From Lachnospiraceae bacterium UBA7179 (lineage in GTDB: Bacteria > Bacillota > Clostridia > Lachnospirales > Lachnospiraceae): DNA of 39,181 nt. Below, piece after piece: positions 1-7,489 of this stretch. The position numbers and the translations under genes were made by a program. How positions within the stretch are numbered: position 1 is the first letter of the stretch; the number at the start of each line of letters is the position of its first letter. The stretch is from the NCBI GenBank assembly GCA_002491195.1, contig DKVL01000017.1, positions 1-39,181 on the forward strand, read 5' to 3'. The notes under the pieces were generated by a model. The model did no database searches and had not been told where the DNA came from. It was given only the letters and a program-made list of their open reading frames with translations.

Positions 1-290
1 GTCCGGTGGAGGCGACTCCAAGGCAAGTGCAACAGAAATATACCGCCTTTATGTTAACACATAGAGGTAAGGGTGGAAGGGTGGTGTAAGAGACTACCGC
101 CTCCGCGGTAACGAGGAGGGCATATGTAAACCACATCCGAAGCAAGACCAAACAGGGAACTACAGGCTTGCCCGGTCTGTTCCCAGGTAGGTCGCTTGAG
201 GCTGGCGGTAACGCCAGTCCTAGATAGATGATCATTCGTGCTGCTGTGAAAATAGCAGCATAGACATAACCCGGCTTATCGCTGCGGTTG
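1..290 (+). ncRNA. rnpB: RNase P RNA (rnpB), 5' end missing
   Basis: The catalytic RNA of RNase P, which matures tRNA 5' ends. Conserved blocks are visible: GCAACAGAAA near 28, a GGTAAGGGTGGAA/GTGGTGTAAGAGACTACCGC region at about 65-110, AGCAAGACCAAA near 142, TAGATAGATGATCATTC near 221 and the 3' ACCCGGCTTAT near 269-279. The layout fits bacterial type A RNase P RNA. The 5' part, including the 5' strand of P1, lies outside the window, so the exact 3' end is approximate. Confidence 0.93.
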
Positions 291-333
291 CCGATAGGAG
301 TACTCAGGAAAGCGTCATTGAAGGCGGATATTG

Positions 334-342
334 TGTTATAAT
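334..342 (+). promoter_or_regulatory. Extended -10 promoter for the L,D-transpeptidase gene
   Basis: TGTTATAAT (TG at 334-335, TATAAT at 337-342) is a perfect extended -10. No good -35 is seen, which such promoters tolerate. The predicted start of transcription is near 349, leaving a leader of about 23 bases before the ATG at 372. Confidence 0.6.
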
Positions 343-371
343 ATGGAAAGTGTTTGATTAGGGGTACTGAT

Positions 372-1973
372 ATGCGGAAAATAAAAAGAAGAATATTATA
401 CATAACGATTACAGTGATTACTGCGGCGGCAGTGACGTATCTGGGACTTGCATTGTTTTTCACGAAACATTTTTTCTTTAATACGATCATAAACGGTGAA
501 AACTATTCTGTCAGTGCCGTCAATGCAGTGCAGAATGGGTTCCTTGATACTTCCAGCCAATATGTTCTGACAATCAATGGAAGAGATGGGTTGACAGACA
601 CGATCACCGCGGCGGATATTGCGCTTCGAGTGGAATTTGATCATGAATTTGAGGACATTATGGAGGGACAGGAGGCTTTTCTGTGGCCGAAGTCCGTCTT
701 TCAGGAGACAGAATACAATGTTGACACACTGGTGACTTATTCCAGGGAAGCACTCAGCAAAAAGATTGATACATTGTGTTTTTTTGAGACAGAGAATATC
801 AGACAGCCACAGGATGCGTATTTAAGTGATTACACGGAAAACGGGTATCAGATCATTCCGGAGGAGAAAGGAACTGTTCTGGATCGTCAGAAGATTTACA
901 GCGCGGTGGAGGAGGCTGTCAGCCTTTTGGAAGAATCCATTGATCTGGATGCAGCAGAGTGTTATATGAATGCACGGATTACATCTGAGGATCGTGCGCT
1001 GCAGAAGGAATGCGAGGAGCTGAATCGTATTACAGGAGTAACAATTACATATACATTTGGGGAAGACACTGAGGTGCTGGATGGCCGTATCATAAAAGAC
1101 TGGATTACAATGGATAACAGCACGATGGATCTGGATTCCGAACTTGTGCGGGAGTATGTCAATGGGCTTTCGCGGAAATATGACACATGGGGAAAGAAGC
1201 GGGAGTTTCAGACGACAAACGGTGAGGTTATTACGATCACAGAAGGTGCTTACGGCTGGTGGATGAATCGTGCGGATGAGACACAGCAGTTGATCGAGCA
1301 GATCAAGAGTGGAATCAGCGGTGAGAGGACGCCGGTTTATCGTGCGGAGGCGGCACAGTATGGCGATGACGATATTGGAGATACCTATGTGGAAATCGAT
1401 CTGACAAGCCAGCATTTATGGGTTTATAAAGACGGTGCACTGGTGGAGGAGTCAGATTTCGTGTCGGGCAATGTGAGCAAGGGGTACAGTACACCGGTTG
1501 GCGTGTATGGGATCACTTACAAGGAACGCGATGCGACACTCAGAGGTGCGACGTATGCTTCTCATGTAGATTATTGGATGCCATTTAACGGAAATGTGGG
1601 AATGCATGATGCTTCATGGAGAAGTTCGTTCGGAGAGGATATTTATCTTAGAAACGGTTCGCATGGCTGTGTGAATCTGCCGCCCAAGAAGGCAAAGGTG
1701 ATCTACGAGTATGTAGAAAAAGGAGAGCCAGTGATTGTCTACGGAGGGCAGACATATGTGCCAAAGCAGGAGACGACAGAGAATCCTGTGGAAACACCAG
1801 ATCCCGAGGAGACTGTCAATCCTGAACTGACACCAGAACAGCAGATACAGCTTTGGATTGAACAGGGATTATTAAATCCCGACGGAACACCAGTACAGCC
1901 AGTGCCGGATCCGCAATTGCAAATTCCGACACCTGATCCAACGGAAATCCAACAACCGCTTCCGCAGGAGTAA
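372..1973 (+). CDS. L,D-transpeptidase (YkuD domain) with N-terminal membrane anchor
   Basis: Cross-links peptidoglycan outside the membrane through 3-3 (meso-DAP to meso-DAP) bonds. A membrane segment lies at residues about 9-31, followed by a long region that fits the peptidoglycan-binding-like domain often found before YkuD in Firmicutes (about 90-310). The YkuD domain is at about 340-460 and contains the signature HGCVNLP, with catalytic Cys433 (codon 1668-1670) and an upstream GNVGMHDASW. The C-terminal 65 or so residues are a Pro/Glu/Thr-rich, low-complexity tail. An upstream in-frame TTG at 354 is possible, but ATG 372 is preferred because AGGGG lies 7 bases before it. The gene follows rnpB with its own promoter and ends at a strong hairpin. 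Confidence 0.92.
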   Translation: MRKIKRRILYITITVITAAAVTYLGLALFFTKHFFFNTIINGENYSVSAVNAVQNGFLDTSSQYVLTINGRDGLTDTITAADIALRVEFDHEFEDIMEGQEAFLWPKSVFQETEYNVDTLVTYSREALSKKIDTLCFFETENIRQPQDAYLSDYTENGYQIIPEEKGTVLDRQKIYSAVEEAVSLLEESIDLDAAECYMNARITSEDRALQKECEELNRITGVTITYTFGEDTEVLDGRIIKDWITMDNSTMDLDSELVREYVNGLSRKYDTWGKKREFQTTNGEVITITEGAYGWWMNRADETQQLIEQIKSGISGERTPVYRAEAAQYGDDDIGDTYVEIDLTSQHLWVYKDGALVEESDFVSGNVSKGYSTPVGVYGITYKERDATLRGATYASHVDYWMPFNGNVGMHDASWRSSFGEDIYLRNGSHGCVNLPPKKAKVIYEYVEKGEPVIVYGGQTYVPKQETTENPVETPDPEETVNPELTPEQQIQLWIEQGLLNPDGTPVQPVPDPQLQIPTPDPTEIQQPLPQE

Positions 1974-1988
1974 TTTTGAGATTTTTTA

Positions 1989-2030
1989 AATTCCAGCATG
2001 GTTTGAACTATGCTGGAATTGTTATGTTTT
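1989..2030 (+). terminator. Intrinsic terminator after the L,D-transpeptidase gene
   Basis: A perfect 11-bp stem (AATTCCAGCAT at 1989-1999 with ATGCTGGAATT at 2010-2020), a 10-base loop and a T-rich tail GTTATGTTTT. Confidence 0.75.
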
Positions 2031-2075
2031 GGTTACTGTTCAAGCGAGTCTCAAAAGTAGTGGAAATGTATTGAA

Positions 2076-2927
2076 ATGAAAAAATCTTTATGTGTTTTTT
2101 GGGGCATACTGATCATGACAAGTATCATCATAGCGTTGAATGTTATGGTACACAGGATCGATTGGAAAAATTATGAATATGCAGTAAAATCATGTGTATC
2201 AGGACAAACTGCGGTTAAAATGGTACAGACAGCTGAACTGAAAGCGACAAAAGAAGGGGAATATGATGCGGGGGATATTGGGATGCAGATTGTTTACCAG
2301 CTTGCGAAGCGGAGTATCGTGAAAGTGATCGTGAAAGATTCTGCGGGGAGTGGGATCATATGGAGGATTGAGGATGGAATTGTGATCGCCTCCAACAGGC
2401 ATTTACTTATGAAAGATGTACAGGCTGAAATTGAGTTTGGAAATGGAACAAGTGTATCTGCGGATGTCATAGGATACTCACAGCAATATGACATTGGATT
2501 TGTCAAGATCCAGGAGGAGGCAGTGACGGATAATGTTCTGCGTGATATTTATGAGGCAGTGCCCACGCTGTATGAGACAGAATCAGAGGAAGGAAAGATC
2601 GCATTTGACGCAAAATATTCGAAACGGCGTGTTCTGCAGGCAGGGGCTGCAACAGACAAACATACTGCGAATTGTTCGACAGGAAATATTATGGGGCTTG
2701 CATTTGTGCCTCTGTTTCATACCAATGTACTGGTGACAGAATGTTTTTCGAGAGCCGGGATGTCCGGCGGCGGTGTGTTTGATGAAGGCGGGCATCTTCT
2801 TGGAATGATTTCCGGCGGCGAAGTGCCAGAGGATGCAGAAAAAAAGGAAGCCGAGATTACGTACAGCATTCCGCCGGCGCTGATCGCAGCGGAGTACGAG
2901 GCAGTCATCAGCAGGATGACAGAGTGA
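2076..2927 (+). CDS. Membrane-anchored trypsin-like serine protease (HtrA-like, no PDZ)
   Basis: A short S1C-type protease, 283 aa. A hydrophobic N-terminal segment at about 6-25 acts as signal anchor, placing the rest outside the cell. A complete catalytic triad is visible: His109 in ASNRHLL, Asp139 in QYDIGFVKI and Ser230 in GMSGGGVFD. HtrA/DegP proteins normally carry one or two PDZ domains after the protease; this protein stops right after the protease fold, so substrate selection must differ. The ribosome site is weak (GGAAATG well upstream). The gene follows the transpeptidase terminator and precedes dCMP deaminase by 48 bases. A role in envelope protein turnover is inferred only from the family. 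Confidence 0.82.
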   Translation: MKKSLCVFWGILIMTSIIIALNVMVHRIDWKNYEYAVKSCVSGQTAVKMVQTAELKATKEGEYDAGDIGMQIVYQLAKRSIVKVIVKDSAGSGIIWRIEDGIVIASNRHLLMKDVQAEIEFGNGTSVSADVIGYSQQYDIGFVKIQEEAVTDNVLRDIYEAVPTLYETESEEGKIAFDAKYSKRRVLQAGAATDKHTANCSTGNIMGLAFVPLFHTNVLVTECFSRAGMSGGGVFDEGGHLLGMISGGEVPEDAEKKEAEITYSIPPALIAAEYEAVISRMTE

Positions 2928-2975
2928 TTTGGCAAAGAGATTGAAGAGAGATTGAGATAATCAGGAGTAAGAAAC

Positions 2976-3461
2976 GTGGTTAGACCAGAGAAAAATAAAA
3001 GAATTTCAAAAGTAGATGCGTATCTGAACTGTGCGGAAAATTTTGCGTATCGGAGCACATGCATCAAGAGAAAATACGGTGCTGTGATCGTCAAGGACGA
3101 TGCGGTCATCTCCACAGGTTATAACGGATCGCCCAGAGGTTTTGAGAACTGCTGTGATGTCGGGGAATGTCCGCGGATCAGGCTGAATATGCATCAGGGG
3201 GAGGGGTATGCCGTTTGCAGGGCAGTCCATGCGGAGGCCAATGCCCTGCTAAACTGTTCCAGGGAACAGACGATTGGAGCGGATCTGTATCTGGCTGGCA
3301 TCAATCCGGATGATTTGTCCGTTCACAAGGCAAAGCCATGTCCGCTGTGCGCCCGCATGATCATACAGGCGGGAATCCGAAACGTATATCTCAGAAAAGG
3401 CGAGGGAGCAGACAATTATGAGGAGATTCCTGCTGCCAAGCTGCAGTGGTATCTGACATAA
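2976..3461 (+). CDS. dCMP deaminase family protein (ComEB-like)
   Basis: A zinc-dependent cytidine/deoxycytidylate deaminase, 161 aa. It should convert dCMP to dUMP in the cytoplasm, feeding dTMP synthesis. The zinc site is complete: His85 and the proton-shuttling Glu87 in HAEANAL, then Cys122 and Cys125 in PCPLC. The phosphate-binding motif GYNGSPRGFENC near residues 48-59 and the short Cys-containing insert are typical of dCMP rather than cytidine deaminases. The start is GTG with AGGAG about 10 bases upstream. It is the last gene before the 3477-3611 repeat element, and no clear terminator separates the two. Confidence 0.88.
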   Translation: MVRPEKNKRISKVDAYLNCAENFAYRSTCIKRKYGAVIVKDDAVISTGYNGSPRGFENCCDVGECPRIRLNMHQGEGYAVCRAVHAEANALLNCSREQTIGADLYLAGINPDDLSVHKAKPCPLCARMIIQAGIRNVYLRKGEGADNYEEIPAAKLQWYLT

Positions 3462-3476
3462 GATCTGGAATTTGAT

Positions 3477-3611
3477 GTTACAGTTCAGCCTAGGACTTTG
3501 CACCACGCTGCAAAGTCCGTAAGAAAACGTAGCGGTTGAGATGCATCAAGCCATCGCGAAGCGATTTTGCATGGCTTGATGCGTTACAGTTCAGCAAGGC
3601 TGAACTGTAAC
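3477..3611. repeat. 135-bp inverted-repeat, MITE-like structured element, copy 1
   Basis: Bounded by a perfect 15-bp terminal inverted repeat: GTTACAGTTCAGCCT at 3477-3491 and its complement at 3597-3611. Inside are a 10-bp stem (3493-3502 with 3509-3518), a 12-bp stem (3543-3554 with 3571-3582) and, at the right end, a 13-bp hairpin (3583-3595 with 3599-3611) built from a third copy of the terminal sequence. It carries no ORF. A second copy in the same orientation starts at 39080. Stem sequences differ between the copies while still pairing. It could be a MITE, a REP-like repeat or a structured transcript end; no clear target duplication is visible. Confidence 0.8.
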
Positions 3612-3668
3612 AATTTAATTTAATTGAAATTTAATATCTCATCTATGGCAAGTTCCATAGCTTTGTGG

Positions 3669-3674
3669 TATGAT
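3669..3674 (+). promoter_or_regulatory. Probable -10 (TATGAT) for the COG0523 operon
   Basis: TATGAT lies about 50 bases before the ATG at 3726. The -35 region at the expected spacing (TGGCAA, 3646-3651) is poor, so activity would be weak or factor-dependent. Confidence 0.35.
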
Positions 3675-3696
3675 AAAAAAATTAGAAAAAAATGTA

Positions 3697-3711
3697 ATAA
3701 CAAGCTGTTAT
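3697..3711 (+). promoter_or_regulatory. Possible operator overlapping the ribosome site of the COG0523 gene
   Basis: The inverted repeat ATAACA-AGC-TGTTAT lies downstream of the -10 and abuts the AGGAGG at 3712-3717. Zinc-type COG0523 genes are commonly Zur-controlled, and a Fur-family gene is present at 33339. The match to a Zur box is not close, so this is a candidate only. Confidence 0.3.
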
Positions 3712-3725
3712 AGGAGGTTGTTAAA

Positions 3726-4862
3726 ATGACAAAAATAGATATATTTTCAGGCTTTTTAGGGGCTGGAAAGACAACGCTGATCAAGAAACTGTTGAAGGAA
3801 GCTCTGGATGCGTCCAAGGTTGTGCTGATTGAGAATGAATTTGGCGAGATTGGTATTGACGGCGGATTTCTGAAGGAGGCGGGTGTTGAGATCAAGGAGA
3901 TGAATTCAGGCTGCATCTGCTGTTCGCTGGTAGGGGATTTTGGCAGTTCCTTAAAGGAAGTGATTGAGACATATCATCCGGAGAGAATCCTGATCGAGCC
4001 TTCCGGTGTAGGCAAACTCTCCGATGTCATGAAGGCTGTACAGAATGTGGATACCGATGCGGAGGTGGAACTGAACAGTGCGGTTGTTGTCGTTGACGCG
4101 AACAAATGCAAGATGTACGCAAAGAATTTTGGAGAGTTCTTCCTGAATCAGATCGAGCACGCGGGCACTATTATCTTAAGCAGAACTGCAGATATCAGCG
4201 AGAGCAAATTGAACACAGCGATCGAGATCATCCGTGAGCATAACGACAAGGCGACAGTGATCACAACACCCTGGGATGAGCTTGACGGGAAGAAGATACT
4301 TGAGACGATAGAGAACGCGAAGGATTTGGAAGCTGAACTCATGGCGGAGGTCGCGAAGCTTCATGACGAGCATCACCATCATCACGACCATGATGAGCAC
4401 GGGCACGACCATGACGAGCATGAGCACCATCATGACCATGATGAGCATGAGCATCATCACGATCACGACGAGCATGAGCATCATCACGATCACGATCATG
4501 ACGAGCATCATCATGATCACGACCATGGTGAGGAGTGCACCTGCGGCTGTCATGATCATGACCACGAGCATCACCATCACCACGCGGATGATATTTTTGC
4601 AAGCTGGGGATTTGAGACGCCGGCTGCATACACCAAAGCAGAACTGGAGCATATCCTGGAGGAGCTTGAGGACGAGAAGAAATATGGATCGATTCTTCGC
4701 GCGAAAGGGATGGTTCCGGCCGGGGATGGCACATGGCTGAACTTTGACTATGTTCCGGGTGAGAGCAATGTGCGCACTGGCGCTGCGGAAGTGACCGGGA
4801 AAATCTGTGTGATTGGCGCACAGCTCAACGAGGAAAATCTCAAGACATTGTTCAACAAGTAA
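3726..4862 (+). CDS. COG0523 (CobW/ZNG1-type) GTPase with large His-rich metal-binding insert
   Basis: A G3E-family GTPase that probably acts as a cytoplasmic metal (zinc) chaperone. The P-loop GFLGAGKTT is at residues 9-17, and the family metal motif CICC is at Cys63-Cys65-Cys66. EPSG follows near residue 97; the usual NKxD motif is replaced by SRTAD near 157. Residues 213-286 form a His/Asp/Glu insert with about 39 histidines and an internal CTCGC, followed by a CobW C-terminal domain at about 292-378. The ribosome site AGGAGG is ideal. It forms an operon with the gene at 4920, 57 bases on. The exact metal is not shown by sequence; zinc is the best guess from the family. Confidence 0.9.
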   Translation: MTKIDIFSGFLGAGKTTLIKKLLKEALDASKVVLIENEFGEIGIDGGFLKEAGVEIKEMNSGCICCSLVGDFGSSLKEVIETYHPERILIEPSGVGKLSDVMKAVQNVDTDAEVELNSAVVVVDANKCKMYAKNFGEFFLNQIEHAGTIILSRTADISESKLNTAIEIIREHNDKATVITTPWDELDGKKILETIENAKDLEAELMAEVAKLHDEHHHHHDHDEHGHDHDEHEHHHDHDEHEHHHDHDEHEHHHDHDHDEHHHDHDHGEECTCGCHDHDHEHHHHHADDIFASWGFETPAAYTKAELEHILEELEDEKKYGSILRAKGMVPAGDGTWLNFDYVPGESNVRTGAAEVTGKICVIGAQLNEENLKTLFNK

Positions 4863-4919
4863 TTATTTGGCGACAGAAATCTGGACAGTTAACAGTTCCT
4901 GATAAGGATTGGAGAAAAT

Positions 4920-5852
4920 ATGAAGCCCGTATATATTATTAATGGATTTTTGGAGAGCGGTAAGACGGAGTTTATATCCTACACGCTCTCGCAGCCCTAT
5001 TTTCAGATCAGAGGTACAACGCTTCTGATACTCTGTGAAGAGGGCGAGATCGAGTACGATGAGGATATTCTCAGAAACAGCCGCACGATCGTGGAAGTGG
5101 TGGATGAGGAGGCGCAGATGTCTGCGTCAAACCTGGTGGAACTTGAGAAGAAGTACAAGCCGGAGCGCATCCTTATCGAGTACAACGGTATGTGGAATTT
5201 CAAGAATCTCAAGCTGCCGTGGCATTGGCGCTTAGAGCAGCAGATCACGACGATTGATGCATCCACATTTCAGAATTACTACACCAATATGCGTTCCCTG
5301 CTGGCGGAGATGATCAGAAAGTCAGAACTAATCATCTTCAACCGCTGCGACGGATTGATTGACCAGCTGAGCAGTTTTAAGAGAAATGTAAAGGCTGTGA
5401 ATCCGCAGGCAGAGATTATTTTTGAGGATAAGAACGGTGAGGTCAATCAGATTTTCGAGGAAGATCTGCCCTATGATTTAAAGAGTGACAAACTGAAGCT
5501 TGACGATTATGGTTATGGCATTTTTTATCTGGATGCCATGGATAATCTCGACCGGTATCTTGACAAGACGATTCAGTTCAAGGCGATGGTGTTGAAACCT
5601 GAAGGCAGCGACAATGCGTATTTTGTGCCGGGAAGGATGGCAATGACTTGCTGCGCAGACGATATGGCTTTTCTGGGGTATGCCTGTAAGTATGACAAAT
5701 GCAGCGAACTGACAAACAAGGACTGGGTGGAAGTGACAGCTACTGTTCACAGGGAGTTCTGGAAAGATTACAACGGTGAAGGCCCTGTTCTCCATGCGAT
5801 CAGTGTGGTGCCGACCAGGAAACCCAAAGACGAAGTCTTAAATTTTGCATAA
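4920..5852 (+). CDS. G3E GTPase-like protein fused to a YcgQ/TIGR03943-like C-terminal domain
   Basis: Residues 1-180 resemble a CobW-type GTPase. The P-loop GFLESGKTEF is at 9-18 and NRCD (guanine recognition) at 141-144. The CxCC metal motif is absent and EPSG is replaced by EYNG, so it is a diverged paralogue of its upstream neighbour. The C-terminal part, about 195-300, carries FVPGRMAMTCCADD with Cys244-Cys245, which resembles the C-terminal domain of YcgQ/TIGR03943 proteins that pair with YcgR-type permeases in metal stress operons. It shares the operon with 3726 and ends in a bidirectional terminator. The protein is probably soluble. The biochemical role is unknown; involvement in metal homeostasis is inferred from domains and context. 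Confidence 0.75.
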   Translation: MKPVYIINGFLESGKTEFISYTLSQPYFQIRGTTLLILCEEGEIEYDEDILRNSRTIVEVVDEEAQMSASNLVELEKKYKPERILIEYNGMWNFKNLKLPWHWRLEQQITTIDASTFQNYYTNMRSLLAEMIRKSELIIFNRCDGLIDQLSSFKRNVKAVNPQAEIIFEDKNGEVNQIFEEDLPYDLKSDKLKLDDYGYGIFYLDAMDNLDRYLDKTIQFKAMVLKPEGSDNAYFVPGRMAMTCCADDMAFLGYACKYDKCSELTNKDWVEVTATVHREFWKDYNGEGPVLHAISVVPTRKPKDEVLNFA

Positions 5853-5884
5853 AAATACAGCAGGCTTAAGCCTGCTGTATTTTT
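5851..5884. terminator. Bidirectional terminator between the COG0523 operon and pyrI
   Basis: A perfect palindrome with 17-bp arms (A5-TACAGCAGGCTT, then its complement ending in T5) serves both converging transcripts. The pyrI stop codon (complement of 5883-5885) lies in its T-run. Confidence 0.93.
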
Positions 5885-6326
5885 ATATTTTAAAGTTATC
5901 CTTGTTGCCGTATTTTTCTTCGCAATATTTGCAGCGGTAAATTTCCTTTTTTTCGTCGGTCAGGACAAAGATGTGCGGAAGTTCCTGCTCAATCGAAGTG
6001 ATACAGCGGGGATTTTTGCATTTCAGTACATTCTTGATCTCTTTGGGAAGCGACAGCGAAAGCTTCTGTACAATCTCACAGTTCTTGACAACGTTGACGG
6101 TGATATTGTGGTCGATGAATCCTAAGATATCAAGGTTGAGTGTGTTAATGTCACATTCCACTTTTAAGATATCCTTTTTGCCCATCTTCCCGCTTCTTGC
6201 ATTTTTGATAATGGCTACAGTACAGTCGAGCTTGTCCAGTCCCAGATGTTTATAGATGCTCATGCTCTTTCCAGCTTTTATATGGTCGAGGACGAAACCC
6301 TCCTCAATTTTTCCTACATTTAACAT
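5883..6326 (-). CDS. pyrI: Aspartate carbamoyltransferase regulatory subunit PyrI
   Basis: The nucleotide-binding allosteric subunit of the ATCase holoenzyme, in the first committed step of pyrimidine synthesis. It is 147 aa, the usual family length. The N-terminal effector-binding domain begins MLNVGKIEEGFVLDHI. The C-terminal zinc domain has its four cysteines as CKNPRC and CKYC, which hold the contact to the catalytic chain. It lies 26 bases downstream of pyrB on the same strand and ends inside the shared terminator. No other pyr gene is in the window. Confidence 0.95.
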   Translation of the reverse strand: MLNVGKIEEGFVLDHIKAGKSMSIYKHLGLDKLDCTVAIIKNARSGKMGKKDILKVECDINTLNLDILGFIDHNITVNVVKNCEIVQKLSLSLPKEIKNVLKCKNPRCITSIEQELPHIFVLTDEKKEIYRCKYCEEKYGNKDNFKI

Positions 6327-6352
6327 ATTCTGATACCTCCTGCTCTAAAGTC

Positions 6353-7267
6353 CTAAACTGTTATTTCCAAAAGTGTTAAAAGTAACGCCATACGCACATA
6401 TACACCGTATTGTACCTGGCGGAAGTATACTGCCCGGGGATCGTCATCGACCTCGACGGAAATCTCATTGACGCGTGGAAGTGGGTGTAGGACGATCATG
6501 TCCGGTTTGGCAAGCTCCATCTTTTCCTTATCGAGGATATAGTAGTCTTTTAATCTTACATAGTCTTCCTCGTTAAAGAAACGCTCTTTTTGCACTCTTG
6601 TCATGTATAGGATGTCAAGTTCTGGCATGACTTCCTCCAATTTACGAACTTCGCTGAAAGAGATATTTTTTTCGCGGAGCATCTCAATGATGTAGTCAGG
6701 TATGGTGAGTTCTTCGGGAGATATGAAGATAAAGTTGATATTTTCGTAGCGCACAAGTGCATTGATCAGCGAGTGTACAGTCCGTCCAAATTTGAGGTCG
6801 CCACAGAGTCCGATGGTAAAGTGGCTGAGGCGGCCTTTGATTGCGCGGATCGTCAAAAGATCAGTGAGCGTCTGCGTTGGGTGCTGGTGACCGCCATCAC
6901 CAGCGTTGATGACAGGGATGGAAGAGCGCGACGCGGCTACCATGGGAGCGCCTTCCTTGGGATGGCGCATTGCACAGATATCAGCAAAGCAGGAGACTAC
7001 ACGGATTGTGTCTGACACGCTTTCACCCTTGGCAGCGGAGGAAGAGTTGGCGTCAGAAAATCCCAGGACCTGACCGCCAAGATTGAGCATTGCTGACTCA
7101 AAACTCAAGCGTGTGCGTGTGCTTGGCTCATAGAAGCAGGTGACAAGCTTTTTACCCTCGCAGGCGTGCGCGTACTTTGCGGGATTTTTCTCAATATCCT
7201 CAGCGAGGGTAAAGAGCCTGTCCAACTCCTCTGTGGAAAAATCAAGTGGGCTCATTAAATGTCTCAT
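6353..7267 (-). CDS. pyrB: Aspartate carbamoyltransferase catalytic subunit PyrB
   Basis: Joins carbamoyl phosphate and L-aspartate to give N-carbamoyl-L-aspartate. At 304 aa it is full length. The carbamoyl-phosphate motif FYEPSTRTRLSFE is at residues about 46-58, and the HPTQTLTD loop at about 128-135. The 80s-type loop SSSAAKGES and the aspartate-domain HPLPRVNEI near 261 are also present, so every catalytic motif is intact. The start codon has AGGAGGT immediately upstream at the proper spacing. It is co-transcribed with pyrI; the transcript starts about 190 bases upstream and passes through a leader ORF and a hairpin. Confidence 0.96.
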   Translation of the reverse strand: MRHLMSPLDFSTEELDRLFTLAEDIEKNPAKYAHACEGKKLVTCFYEPSTRTRLSFESAMLNLGGQVLGFSDANSSSAAKGESVSDTIRVVSCFADICAMRHPKEGAPMVAASRSSIPVINAGDGGHQHPTQTLTDLLTIRAIKGRLSHFTIGLCGDLKFGRTVHSLINALVRYENINFIFISPEELTIPDYIIEMLREKNISFSEVRKLEEVMPELDILYMTRVQKERFFNEEDYVRLKDYYILDKEKMELAKPDMIVLHPLPRVNEISVEVDDDPRAVYFRQVQYGVYVRMALLLTLLEITV

Positions 7268-7299
7268 AAATACCTCCTAATTAAACAATGATTAAGGCG

Positions 7300-7328
7300 A
7301 ATAAAAAAAGAGAAATAAATTCTCTTAC
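7300..7328 (-). terminator. Candidate attenuator hairpin upstream of pyrB
   Basis: Read on the minus strand: AAGAGAA (complement of 7320-7326), a 5-base loop, TTCTCTT (complement of 7308-7314), then TTTTTATT. The 7-bp stem has only two GC pairs, so it is a weak terminator, but the U-run and its place right after the leader ORF stop fit an attenuator. Confidence 0.5.
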
Positions 7329-7329
7329 G

Positions 7330-7422
7330 CTAAAATGTATCAATATGAAAGCAAATTGTCTGAAAATGGAAATGACAAATACAACTAAGACCAGATTGAA
7401 GTGTGCAAGAAATATCGATCAT
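7330..7422 (-). CDS. Putative 30-aa pyrBI leader peptide (pyrL-like)
   Basis: A short ORF, ATG at the complement of 7420-7422 and TAG at the complement of 7330-7332. GGGAGG lies 8 bases before the start, one of the clearest ribosome sites in the region. The peptide begins MIDISCTLQSGLSC and ends FHIDTF. The second half of its message is very U-rich. The stop codon is 3 bases before the hairpin at 7326. In enterobacterial pyrBI, low UTP stalls RNA polymerase in such a U-rich leader, letting the ribosome catch up and block the terminator. The peptide itself probably has no function; control is the inferred role. Its family is not known to me outside that analogy. Confidence 0.6.
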   Translation of the reverse strand: MIDISCTLQSGLSCICHFHFQTICFHIDTF

Positions 7423-7460
7423 AACCAGTTCCTCCCATTTACAAGTTACATACTGTTGTT

Positions 7461-7489
7461 ATCGTACCATATCAGAGGACCGCTTTCAA
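7461..7489 (-). promoter_or_regulatory. Promoter of pyrBI
   Basis: On the minus strand TTGAAA (complement of 7484-7489), a 17-base spacer and TACGAT (complement of 7461-7466). The predicted start is near 7454, about 30 bases before the leader ORF. Confidence 0.7.

Noticed and set aside
822..1415. A 197-codon minus-strand frame inside the L,D-transpeptidase gene
   Set aside because: A shadow of a clear coding gene; no motif and no ribosome site.
3477..3611. Reading the repeat as a CRISPR or a simple Rho-independent terminator
   Set aside because: No repeat-spacer periodicity; three nested hairpins with terminal inverted repeats and a second distant copy do not fit a single terminator.
4339..4821. 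Long open frames on both strands across the His-rich region (for example 4176-4652 minus, 4363-4740 plus)
   Set aside because: They are by-products of the CAY/GAY repeats encoding the His/Asp insert; composition is low complexity and no ribosome site is present.
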